This document shows, piece after piece, positions 44,271 to 54,241 of a DNA stretch of 59,530 nt. The stretch comes from Globisporangium splendens. Taxonomy: Eukaryota; Oomycota; Peronosporomycetes; Pythiales; Pythiaceae. The stretch is from the NCBI GenBank assembly GCA_006386115.1, contig VFIW01000074.1:1-59530 (forward strand). The letters are read 5' to 3'. Made by a program: the position numbers and the translations under genes. The first letter of the stretch is position 1; each line of letters begins with the position of its first letter. Below the pieces are notes generated by a model. That model saw only the letters and a list, made by a program, of their open reading frames with translations, searched no databases and was not told the origin of the DNA.

Positions 44271-45176
44271 AACGTGTGACCGTGCGGACACATGTACTGG
44301 CCTGGCTGGCTGCCCGGCGGCATCTGCACGCGCGTGTAGCACGTGGGACACTGCCGCATGATCAATCGCGAGCCGCCGCCACTTGACGACCCGGAGAAAC
44401 TCTGCCGCATGCCCATGCCGCCGAATTGCGAGTTGCCCATGGGCGGCGGCACGCGGAGCTGGAACAAATGGCCGTTGGGACACTGCAGCGTGCCGCGCGC
44501 CGTCGTGCTCACGAGGCACCGGATGCGGCAGGAAGGACATTCGACGACGACGTTGCTGCGTGCCGCGGCTGCGGCCGCTGCTGCTCGCGCGCGTTCCTGC
44601 GCCGTGGGCGTGTGTGCGAGCGAATTGCCGCATCCGTCGCAGAACTGACCGCCCGTGCCGCGCTTCCCGCAGTTTGTACCTACACAAAGAGACAGCGTTC
44701 CATGCGCAGCACATATCACGTTAGACACAAGCAATACGACTGCACGGCAGCTCCTATACACACTTACAATAAGGGTGCGCCTTGACGAGCCCCTCCGTTT
44801 GCTCGGGCCACTGGGTCTGCGACTTGCGGCAGATCGGGCACTTGTCCGAGTTCGCCTCGTCGTGGTTGACGTTCTCGAGCAGGCAGCTGAAGTGGAAGCG
44901 GTGGCCGCACTCGGCCGTGAACAGCGCCTTGCCGAACTCGAGCTCGTCGAGGCAGATCACGCACTCCTGCACTTCCTCGGCCACCTGGTGGTCCACGTCC
45001 ATCATGGCGAGCGTCACGACATTGCTGTTCGCGGCCGCAGCAGGCACGGCCGTCGCCGCGTGGTGCACGGTGTGCGCATGACTCGCCTTGGTCTCGTCCG
45101 ACGTCGCGCGGCCGAGACCCGGAAGGTGGTGGCGCCGCGCGTCCACGTCGCTCCAGCGGCGCACTCGCATCGCCAT
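44249..45176 (-). CDS. RING-H2 zinc finger protein with C-terminal zinc-ribbon-like repeats (two exons, 279 aa)
   Basis: Exon 1 is 45176-44768 and exon 2 44679-44249. The 88-nt intron (consensus GTAAGT donor, TGTGTAG acceptor) splits a Cys codon. The RING-H2 has CVICLDELEFGKALFTAECG, HRFHFSC and CPICR, marking it as a likely E3 ubiquitin ligase. After the RING comes CTNCGKRGTGGQFCDGCGNS, a zinc ribbon-like knuckle made whole by the splice. Two CPxC...CPxGHxF units then follow: CPSCRIRCLV with CPNGHLFQL, and CPTCYTRVQM with CPHGHTFYF. The first ATG (45176) has a strong context (caccATGg). The repeats resemble hydrophobic-residue-flanked zinc binders found in plant LSD1-like and FYVE-like small modules, but I would not assign a ligand. 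Confidence 0.85.
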
Positions 45177-45639
45177 GGTGGAGAAGGAGGCTCGGCGCGC
45201 ACAGGCAGATACACAGGAACGCAGGGATGTGAAGGGAAGAGCTGCTTTGCAGAGTGCGCGGATGCGAGCAGCTACGATTCGGTTTGCTTGAGCGTTTGCG
45301 TCGAACGTCACACTAGAGGGAAGAAGAAGAAACAGCAGCATGCAGGGAAAGCGCAACCCAGCATTCACCTTTTAAAATGGGCATCAAGTCATTATAAAGG
45401 TTTATTAAAGTACATTTAGCAATTATATGCTATGACAGCATTTCTAAAGAGGCAAGAGAGATAGATGTGTGTGTGACAGGAAATGCGTAACCTTGTGGGT
45501 TCTCCCAGTAATCAAGACAGTTGGCGGTGCTGTAGGTAATATTGAAGGGCATTCCACAGCAACCACTATATTTCATATACAAATTCTAGCATCAATTTTG
45601 TGTCGACTTCGTCAATTGTTGCTTGTAGACAAAAATTGT
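45177..45639. other. Stretch upstream of RING gene
   Basis: It contains the likely promoter and leader of the RING gene. Nothing else was recognised. Confidence 0.4.
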
Positions 45640-47500
45640 AATCAAAGTGACCCTCAACACCAAAAACAAGGGAAACGATCCGCAGGTTTGCTTCCTTCTC
45701 TTCCGCTGGCTGAATGATCCATCATGCCAAACCGAAGCAAATCAGGCAATCACCAAAAGTCTCTATCGTCATCTGCATGCATTCGAGTTCCTCGAGCGTG
45801 CGCAGAAGTCGCCATTCATTTCTCTCTGCCGCCGCTTGCGATGCGACCTTCCGACGTACACACGCAATGCTAAACTCCGAACACGACACACTTGCAATCA
45901 TGCTGCAACCACAGACACCGAGTTGCGCAAGGTGAATCCAACTTGGTTGCTCAAAAATAAAAAAAAAAAGAAACGAATCCACAACGCTTGAGTCCTTGAA
46001 TCCGTGTGTAGGTTTGGCAACGCATCTGAAATATCAGAATGTAGGATTGAGAGCTCAGAAAGGAGAGATTTTTTGAAGCTATGAGAAGTCGGAACGCCAA
46101 ACTCAGCGTGTTAAGACTTGACATGGTTCAAATCTGAAAGGGCTATTGAGGCAGCAGTCGAACCCTCGGTGATGAAGCTTTGTCTTGACTTTTTAAGCGT
46201 GAGCCAGGATCTAAACTCCGCTGATACATTGGACATACCCAACGAAATTGCGATTACCTCTCTGGCATTTCTGTTGCCATTTCAGGCGAAATGCATCGCT
46301 TTATTGACTTTATCACTTCGACTATCCAAATGATAAAATACAAAGCTAAAAGTTGGAGAAACGATCTGCGAACCTTGCTTCCTTCTCTTCCGCGCCATCC
46401 TTGGCAGGCATGTGTCACGAACGAGCATCCGTGCCATCCACCCTCTTGTCTTTGCTCGCGAGCGTGCGTCAAAGTCGTCATTCGGTTTTTCTCTGCCGCA
46501 AATGGAATCAAAGCAGGGAACAGCGTGAGACAGAAGATTGACTCAGAATTGCACCACAACCTCAGTCCACCCATGCTGTGCAAGGTAAATAGCACTACCT
46601 CTCAAAAAACACAAAAGAAAGAAATGCATTGTTGCACCTTTACTTTTGATCTGAGATACCAGATCGTTCAACAGAGTTCAGACTTGGCGAGGTGAAACCA
46701 TCCACCAAACTTGAGTGTTGCGGTAGGGGTCTTTGCCTCAGTGCAGGAACTTGTGCCTTAACTGTGAAAAGATATGTGCCACAACTTCGTTCCGAAGTTT
46801 GACCGTTTTTGTTTCCACGTGGCCGATTGGAATTTGGCTATTTCTCAGTTCCGTCATGTCAACTTTTGGTGTTTCTATCGACATTTTAGGCACAGTGCAC
46901 CAGTTTTGCAGACTTCGCACCTCGACACCAGAAACTAAAAATAAGGGAAACGATCCACGAACATTGCTTCCCGTGGCTGAGTTGACATCTTAGACCAAAG
47001 TCCGTCTCCCAAAGGTTCAGCAGCCATCCCCATCCACATGTGACGGAGTTCCTCGAGCGTGCGCCGAAGTCGCCATTCATTTCTCTCTGCCGCCACTTGG
47101 CGGCGACTAGTTGCGATGCGTTCTTCCGACCTGCAAGCGCAGCGCATTGCTAAGACCAGTCAAGTCAGGAAACGCGAGACGGGGGGCTGCTTGACTCAGA
47201 GCGTCGAATTGTGCAAGGTAAAGACGCAATTCGACGCTTTCTACCGGCAAAGCTCTGAATATTATTGAAGCTTTGGCTGCTCTTCTGAACAATTATGCTG
47301 AAATTTACTTCGAAGTTTAGCTATTCTGGAGCCAATCCAGACTGTAGAAACTTCATTCACACAGCACCAGACTGGGTGCGTTCAGGCAGAAATGGCTCCA
47401 ATTTGACGCTACCTTGAGCTCGAGGCGGCAGGCTTCTCTTAATGGAACTCTGTCTTGACTCAGAAAAGCATGAGCCAAACAGCATTTCGAATTCCTATTT
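45640..47500. repeat. Degenerate tandem repeat of about 590-690 bp units
   Basis: A shared block (GGAAACGATC, then a CTTGCTTCC-type pyrimidine stretch, then GAGCGTGCG and CATTCATTTCTCTCTGCCGC) starts near 45671, 46358 and 46946. A second shared block (TGTCTTGACT...AGC.TGAGCCA) occurs near 46180 and 47450. On the minus strand two units encode AAERNEWRL(L/R)RTLEEL, so the unit probably derives from a coding sequence. All copies are frame-broken. Confidence 0.7.
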
Positions 47501-47965
47501 CTGCTGCTTTTTTGCAAATGATCAAATTGTCAACTTAACGTTCTCGCCAAACGCATTTTCACACACAGTTTCAAAAATCTCAAAAAAGTACAGTGATCGT
47601 TACAAATCCTCAATTCGATTTGCCCCCTCCAAAAAAGGAAAGCAACAACCTACAGTACAGTACCGTACAGTGCAGCCACCTCGCTACTGCCATGCCACTA
47701 AAGTAAGAACTTACAAACACCAAGTGCTCTCATGTCGCAGCCATCTGCTTGACACCATGTGGGCCACACGACACATCCCTCCACCAGGCGTCCCGCCATA
47801 CATTGCCGCAGTCAAAGCGAAGAGCATTACGGAGAGCAGCTGGACGCGGAGGAAGAAGAAAGCGCCACCAGACGGACGGAGGCGCATTTCCGAAAAGCGC
47901 AGCTCACCAAGAAGCCCCCGCCGCCGTCGCCGTCGCCGCCAGAGAAGCAGAAGAAGAAGAAGAGA

Positions 47966-48636
47966 ATGGGCGCCACGCTCTCCATGTGCGGCCTCGGTCC
48001 CAGTCAGGATCACCACGACCACCACCTCGTACGTTTGCTTGCCTCTCTCTTTGTCCTGTTGTAATTTCCATGCATGCGAATATTCGAATGAATGGATGGT
48101 TCTAATTTCTATATGTCTCTGCTTGTAATGTGCTTCTATAGGCGTTTGAGAAGGAGAAGGTGAAGGAGTTGCTGTCGCACAATGACCGCACGCGGTCGCT
48201 CTCGGTAGCGACCGACACGTCGATCGCGTCCATCCTTTCCAACTCGGACCAACTGATCCCAGACGCGTTCATGCCCGTGGACATCCAGGTGATCTCGCAG
48301 CGCCGCGTGCGACCCACGAGCAGTCGCATGATGTCGCAAAGCGGCGGCAGCATCTCCACACTGTCGAAAGGGAGCAACTCGCAGATGAGCGGCCACTACT
48401 ACAACAGCAACAGCCACGCGAATGCCGCGTTCCAACGCTATATGACTGCGTCCACGTCAGCGTCGACCTCGGGCTCGATCCCGATGAGCAACACCAACGA
48501 CCGGTATTACTCCACAAAGCGCATGAGCTACGCCGATGACGCGGGAGCAGACGACGATGGCACTTTGAGCCAAAGTCGACGCAGCGCCAACCACAGCAAC
48601 CTGTCTGCGCGCGACCTTGTCAGAGGCTACTCTTGA
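47966..48636 (+). CDS. Putative N-myristoylated/palmitoylated protein (two exons, 185 aa)
   Basis: Exon 1 (47966-48028) encodes MGATLSMCGLGPSQDHHDHHL. Exon 2 (48142-48636) follows a 113-nt phase-0 intron (GTACGT...CTATAG). Gly2 with Thr4/Ser6 fits an N-myristoylation signal, and Cys8 could be palmitoylated, so the protein is probably held at a membrane. A charged helix (AFEKEKVKELLSHNDRTRSL) follows, then a long Ser/Asn-rich disordered tail rich in possible phosphorylation sites. No enzymatic domain is seen. The exon arrangement, a tiny lipid-anchor exon followed by one large exon, is clear from the phases. Confidence 0.75.
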
Positions 48637-48890
48637 GCATCGAGTCATTTGGTAATTGCCAGGGCGAGAATGGAATATGACACACACAGAGGAGGAAGAA
48701 GAAATAGGCAAAATAGGGAATGATTTATCGGAGAGAGTGACCAGAAGAAGAGCAGCAGAAGTAAAGTAAGTATGCAAGCATGGCTAGTGAATGTCGAAGT
48801 AAGCAGCAGGAAAATATGCGTCTCTAATTTTTGTTTTTATACCCATGTATTATCGCGTCTCTACGAGTTTCTTATATGCTCATTCATTGA

Positions 48891-49171
48891 TTATGAGGTC
48901 TTGGCCTGACTCTGCTGGAACTCCTTCACCTTCTTCCGGCACTCGCGATACGCTTCGCTCTCCTTCTCGCACTCGTCTCCGTCGCGGAGGCCGCCGCTCT
49001 CGGCGTTGCGTGATTCCACGCACCTGCTCCAAACATACACACACTGAGCCATATATATATATATAAACTGCACACACACGCGCATGACACGCACTTGATG
49101 TAGGCGTCCATCTCGGCCGCGCACGGGTTGGCGCCGGCGTCCGCCGCTGGCTTCGACATCTCGGCTCCCAT
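48891..49171 (-). CDS. Twin CX9C (CHCH) protein, probably of the mitochondrial intermembrane space (two exons, 69 aa)
   Basis: Exon 1 is 49171-49095 and exon 2 49023-48891, with a 71-nt intron (GTGCGT...GAGCAG). The protein has two CX9C motifs, CAAEMDAYIKC and CEKESEAYREC, separated by a short loop. That is the coiled-coil-helix-coiled-coil-helix fold oxidised by Mia40, typical of small cytochrome oxidase assembly factors (Cmc/Cox families). The second motif is followed by a Lys/Gln-rich tail. Which assembly factor it is cannot be decided by eye. An in-frame ATG at 49159 (MSKPA) is an alternative start. It is divergent from the tubulin acetyltransferase gene with about 180 bp between the starts. 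Confidence 0.85.
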
Positions 49172-49200
49172 TGCCACTCCGGATTGCGCTTCGTGGATGC

Positions 49201-49209
49201 TGAGAATGA
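49201..49209 (-). promoter_or_regulatory. Oomycete-type initiator of the CHCH gene
   Basis: The minus strand reads GTCATTCTCAGCATCC, close to the initiator TCAYTYY with a CA flank, about 30 bp before the ATG at 49171. Confidence 0.5.
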
Positions 49210-49352
49210 CGCGCACTCGAAATCACATGAGCCAAGCAAATACGGTCGCGTTTCTATTTCTAAATGAGCCCTTGCATGCACACAGTAGTTAGATATAGAA
49301 ACGGACCGTTTCTAACTACAACCATTTTGAATCATCGGCACTTCTGTTGCAA

Positions 49353-50076
<724 letters not shown>

Positions 50077-50189
50077 AGAGACGAAGAGAGGAGACACAGC
50101 GCTGATTGTTGGTGACGCCTTCGTTTCTCCATTTTGCGCAACGTACACGACTGAAAGTGACAACAAGGATACCAGGCTGGTCAACGTAA

Positions 50190-51720
50190 TTACCCGATTG
50201 TCGCGAGAAATGCTTCGAGCTTCGTGTCGGCATCGTCAGGTTCCTCTGGCGTGGACTGGTCGAAGCGCGCGTCAATCTTGCGGCCGTCGAACCACCGACC
50301 GTTCATCACCTGCAGACACTTGATCGCCGACTCGAGCGCATGGAAGCGGACGAGCACCGAACCGTCGGCGACAATGTGAACCTAGAGATGCATCCATTTG
50401 CCAGAAACTTATAAGCGCTCTTCCAAATATTTGAAAGAAATAGAGACACACTCACATGCTCGACGGCGCCAAATTTGCTGCACTCGGAGCGCATATCATC
50501 TTCTAGTTCATCGAAAAACGAGGTCGTCTCCTGGGGCGCCAGTGGATCCCAAATGTGCTTCAGGATGATCGCCTTGGATGGCAATTCAAGATGAGCAGGT
50601 TCCGGCTCCAGCGCTGTCGTCGTGTTCTCAGTAACCGATGCAGACAGGGTTGTAGCTTCACGATTTGCCTGGGGAGATTGCAGATCTAGTTGATCTGGGA
50701 CGAACAACCGCTCTGGTTCCGGCTGCGACGTCGCATCACCAGCAGCGACTCCATTTTCAACAGCTGAAGTGGCTGCTGGCTTTGCATTGAATTGGGCGGG
50801 TGCAGCACTGCATACACACAAACAAGATACATCTTGAGGTCTCGGCGAAACAATGCACAAATGGCGGGCGGATAAGAGGTCCCTACGTGATGAGAACCCC
50901 GGGCTTGATCTCGAAGTGGTTGAGCTGTTTTTTTTGTCAGTTTGCGCCCACAGAATCCACCGTCAGCATCACCGGCGCAAGAGAAGAGAAGCAGACATCG
51001 CGCCGGCACACACGCGTTGCGTGCGGATGCGCATGTGCAGAAATCAAATTACCCTTTCGATCGCTCGTTCCATGGCGGCATGAGAGCCAAACGTCACGGT
51101 CGCATCGCCCTGGATACAAACACAAATCGCCATCACACATATCACACACAAATCCGGATGATCTCATGCACAATAATTGAGCTGGACGAAATCCCGAAGT
51201 CTCATACGACGCACCTTCAAGCCGCCGCGATCGTCCTTGTAGAATTTGATACGGCGCACTTTACCAATCTTCGCGCACATGCCCTCTGCAGAGACCACAA
51301 AGCAACATTGAGCACCTCCAGAATTATCCAGAACAGCAACTCGGTCGTGATAAGCTCCCGTACCCAACTGCCTGCACGCGATGTATGTCGTCAAGCCCGT
51401 AATGTACACGCTCGTGTTCTGCTTCGCCACCGCATTCGTACGCGGCTTCGCTCCCCGTCGCTCGTGCTTGAGGTCGTCGTAGTCCTTCTCGCCGGTCGCG
51501 TACTGCGGACCGAACTGCTTGGCCACGGACGCCAGCAGCGCATCAGCCTCGCGCGCTGCTTGCTGCCCATCGAGTCTGCAGTGCGGTGCATACATTGATC
51601 AGGACCGTGCAGTGCAGTCACATGCATTTGCGCATATACAGTGTGGACGCACTTGCGCATGTACTCGAGGTTCTTGAGGCGCGCACGCTCGAGACGCTCT
51701 CGATGAGCGGCGTCCTCCAT
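50190..51720 (-). CDS. HTATSF1/Cus2-like splicing factor (seven exons, 329 aa)
   Basis: Exons: 51720-51653, 51575-51364, 51285-51215, 51109-51053, 50924-50887, 50807-50456 and 50381-50190. All phases agree. The protein has an N-terminal RRM starting at NTSVYITGL (about 76) with RIKFYKDDRGGLKGDATVTF. A Glu/Thr-rich linker follows, then a second RRM of the UHM type from KAIILKHIWDPLAP (about 228). The UHM mark RWF lies in MNGRWFDGRKIDARF (about 297). Cus2/TatSF1 proteins bind SF3b1 through the UHM and help U2 snRNP remodelling, so a nuclear role in prespliceosome assembly is inferred. The ATG at 51720 begins MEDAAHRERL. The gene is convergent with the acetyltransferase, with 113 bp between the stops. 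Confidence 0.9.
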
Positions 51721-51850
51721 CTTGGCTGGGATTATTGTTGAATTGAACTCTTTTGAGGCAACATGACCACAGAAAGGTGGCGTCATTGACAACATATGGA
51801 TGAATATCATCGTATCTCCGACATCACTTGCATTTTGTATCGACGCCTAC

Positions 51851-51917
51851 AGCCAATAACAATCGCGTACGATTTATATAGCCAATAACATGACAGAATC
51901 GAATAATTTCGACCAAT
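51851..51917. promoter_or_regulatory. Three CCAAT boxes between the splicing factor gene and the Crypton
   Basis: AGCCAATAACA occurs at 51851-51861 and again at 51880-51890, and CCAAT at 51913-51917. A TTTATATAG stretch lies between the first two. They could serve the minus-strand splicing factor gene (start at 51720) or the former Crypton promoter. Confidence 0.5.
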
Positions 51918-52064
51918 CATATACTGTAGGTTTAGGTAAGTACGGTGCACCAGCCCCTCCGACGTATTTGGTCGGAGGCAGACCAAAAATATGTGTATGG
52001 CCATTCTAAAACAAAGAGAACAACGTATCACTTGCATATTTGCACTCTCTCCGTCGCAGCGACC

Positions 52065-53639
52065 ATGGGTTTGGACGAGCTTCAGCCTGGCAACACCGAG
52101 CGCGCAAAGGCAACTGCCGTTAAAGCTTTCGGGAGGTTCCTCGATGCCGAGGAGGTAAGTTTAGAGTATGTGAAGATCTGCATCGAGCGCGATGCGAAAG
52201 GCCAAGCGTTTGTGTCCGTAATGGATAAGTTTGGTATGTATCTTGCATTTAACGAAGGAAAAAATGGCAAACCGCTTGCCCGCCATTCTGCTATGCAGTA
52301 CTACAAACAGGTGAAGATCTGGCTGCTCGAGCAATTTCCTCAGCATCGAGCATCGTTGGAAACTCGATTGCTAAAGATAGGAAGGACGCTAGAGAATTTC
52401 TGTGTAAAAAGAGAGGGCGGCGGATTTGTTAAGAAAGCCACTGCATGTACGAAGATGGATTTGAGCAAAATGATGTGTTTTTTGTATAGCAATGCGTGTC
52501 CGTCTAGTGACTACCAAGATGCAGCTTTGCTGTGTCTCCTATGGTATCTCTTTGGGCGTGCGTCTGATTTAACGCTCGTGCGCAAACAGAACGTGTCAAT
52601 CGATGCAGGAAATGTGTTCTTTTTGCGGTTCATTCGCATGAAGACGAGCGAGGAGCAAGGATTGTCGATCCACCCCTGCGACGACTTCGTCACGTGTCCA
52701 TTGCTCGCGATCGCGTTGGCGCTTATGACACAGGTTGCTCCATGCTCAGACCTCCTCGACAATCTGCCTGAGCAGCCGGCTCAAGCCGCTCTTTCGCTCG
52801 GGCCAACGACACCACTGCTGTAGATCCTCGACAACGGAGACGCCTACATCGAGCTCCAACCCCCGAATACCGATGCTGCCGACATCGCGCCGACAATCCA
52901 CAGTCACGTGAACCGGCTGCTTGATCGAATTGCGAAGTCTGCCGGTGTTCTCGAGCAACTGACGTCGCATTCATTCCGTCGAGGCGGCGCCCAGCACGCG
53001 AACGGATCTGCTGACCTCACGGCACGCTGGATCTTCGACCGTGGAGCCTGGAACATGAGCACGACAAACAAGGGGTTCAGCTACGTATTCAATACTACCA
53101 AAGAGGATCACAAGGTATCGAAAGTCTTGAGCGGATGACATGTTGACGACTCGATTTCATTGTTGGACTTGACGCGGTTCGACACACAGACACAAGATCA
53201 GATCAAGAGTGTGCAGGACCGGCTGTACACAACGTGCAAGGGACTCAGCACGACAAGATTCAACGTGAACCAGCGCGTGCTCGACGTTCTCACTGCTTAC
53301 CTTATCCGCCACTATCCGCTGCTGAAGGAGATCAACCCTGAAGGGTCAGCGATCAAGCGCCTGGAGACTTGTGTGTTGGAGTCGGACTGCACGGTTGCCG
53401 ACTTGCTGTCGTGGTCTACGCATCTTGTCGCCATCCCGAGTTCCTGTACAGAAGAAGAAACCAAGCCATGCAAGTCAAGCAAACAAGAACTCAAGATTAC
53501 AGAGGAATCCTCTATTGTAAGAGGGCGCTGTTCCAAACAGTCCCTCAAACACGGCACACACGCTTGTGCCAGAGGAAGCGATCTCCCGACTTGGAGGGAG
53601 GAAGAAGACTTGAGGACTTGGAGGAAAATTTGCAACTGA
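52065..53639 (+). pseudogene. Crypton-type tyrosine recombinase, decayed by two nonsense codons
   Basis: One frame from the ATG at 52065 (accATGg) to 53639 is broken only by TAG at 52821-52823 and TGA at 53136-53138. An N-terminal SAM-like helical DNA-binding part (YVKICIERDAKGQAFVSVMD to about residue 150) precedes the catalytic domain. That domain has LLCLLWYLFGRASDLTLVRK with the first Arg, then SHSFRRGGAQHANG with the HxxR, then NKGFSYVFNT with the likely Tyr nucleophile. Cryptons are DNA transposons that move with a tyrosine recombinase through a circular intermediate, and are known from fungi and oomycetes. TGA follows KVLSG, where relatives usually have Trp. No frameshift is seen, so inactivation is recent. 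Element ends were not found. Confidence 0.85.
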
Positions 53640-53913
53640 ATTAAAATGGTTATGGTTCCTGTCGCTACTTACAAATGAACCCCAAGGGATCCTACAGGTT
53701 TTATAACTAAAACCTAAACATACACAATAAAACCTATGAATATGATATATAAAACCTTGGGTACACTGAGGTTGAACCTACGGGATCTTCGAGAAGCTTG
53801 AACTTCAAGTCTTGTATAAAATCCCTGCAAAGTGATTGGCTCGCGCCACTCACTCCAGGCGGCAGAGACACGTCGGTCTCGTCGCCAGTCCAGTTTCCCA
53901 AGCAGGAACCATC

Positions 53914-53995
53914 ACTCAGTACTTGATTAGTACATGGATGTCATTGCTCAGTACTGATTAGTACATGAGAACAACATTCTGCACTGATCAGCACA
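53914..53995. repeat. Three quasi-palindromic repeats in the LTR of Gypsy element 3
   Basis: GTACTTGATTAGTAC, GTACTGATTAGTAC and TGCACTGATCAGCACA follow each other at a spacing of about 33 bp. Each is nearly its own reverse complement, like tandem binding sites. Confidence 0.7.
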
Positions 53996-54006
53996 GAGAA
54001 CACTCG

Positions 54007-54027
54007 TGACGTCATCGAATGACGTCA
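54007..54027. promoter_or_regulatory. Two perfect CRE palindromes (TGACGTCA) in the LTR of Gypsy element 3
   Basis: TGACGTCA at 54007-54014 and at 54020-54027, 13 bp apart centre to centre. This is the classical bZIP (CREB/ATF) site. Confidence 0.75.
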
Positions 54028-54092
54028 CACGTGCATGTGGGGACTGTATTACTGTAATCCCTTTTGTTATTTGTGTCTCCACAATGCACGCT

Positions 54093-54165
54093 GAAGGTGG
54101 TGTGTGCCACACTAGATCTGTGGACAGATCCACCTTCATGTAATGGCTGGTTGTGGCCCATTACA
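54093..54165 (-). repeat. Nested inverted repeats at the 5' end of the LTR of Gypsy element 3
   Basis: GAAGGTGG (54093-54100) pairs with CCACCTTC (54130-54137). Inside it GATCTGT (54115-54121) pairs with ACAGATC (54124-54130). Next to them TGTAATGG (54139-54146) pairs with CCATTACA (54158-54165), the last being the LTR terminus. Confidence 0.85.
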
Positions 54166-54180
54166 TCATCCCCTCCTTAA
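54166..54180 (-). other. Polypurine tract of Gypsy element 3
   Basis: The minus strand reads TTAAGGAGGGGATGA directly before the LTR start TGTAATGG, which fixes the LTR boundary at 54165. Confidence 0.8.
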
Positions 54181-54223
54181 AGTCACAAGTACCTTGCGTA
54201 CTTTTGTAGACCTTTCGGAGCAG

Positions 54224-54237
54224 TTCACTTTCCATTC
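54224..54237 (+). promoter_or_regulatory. Oomycete-type initiator in front of the antisense ORF
   Basis: TTCACTTTCCATTC closely matches the oomycete initiator with its flank (TCAYTYY N CAWTTT) and lies just before the ATG at 54242, on the plus strand. Confidence 0.5.
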
Positions 54238-54241
54238 GGCA

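Noticed and set aside
46108..46140. tRNA-like B box (GGTTCAAATCT)
   Set aside because: No A box or cloverleaf arms could be drawn around it.
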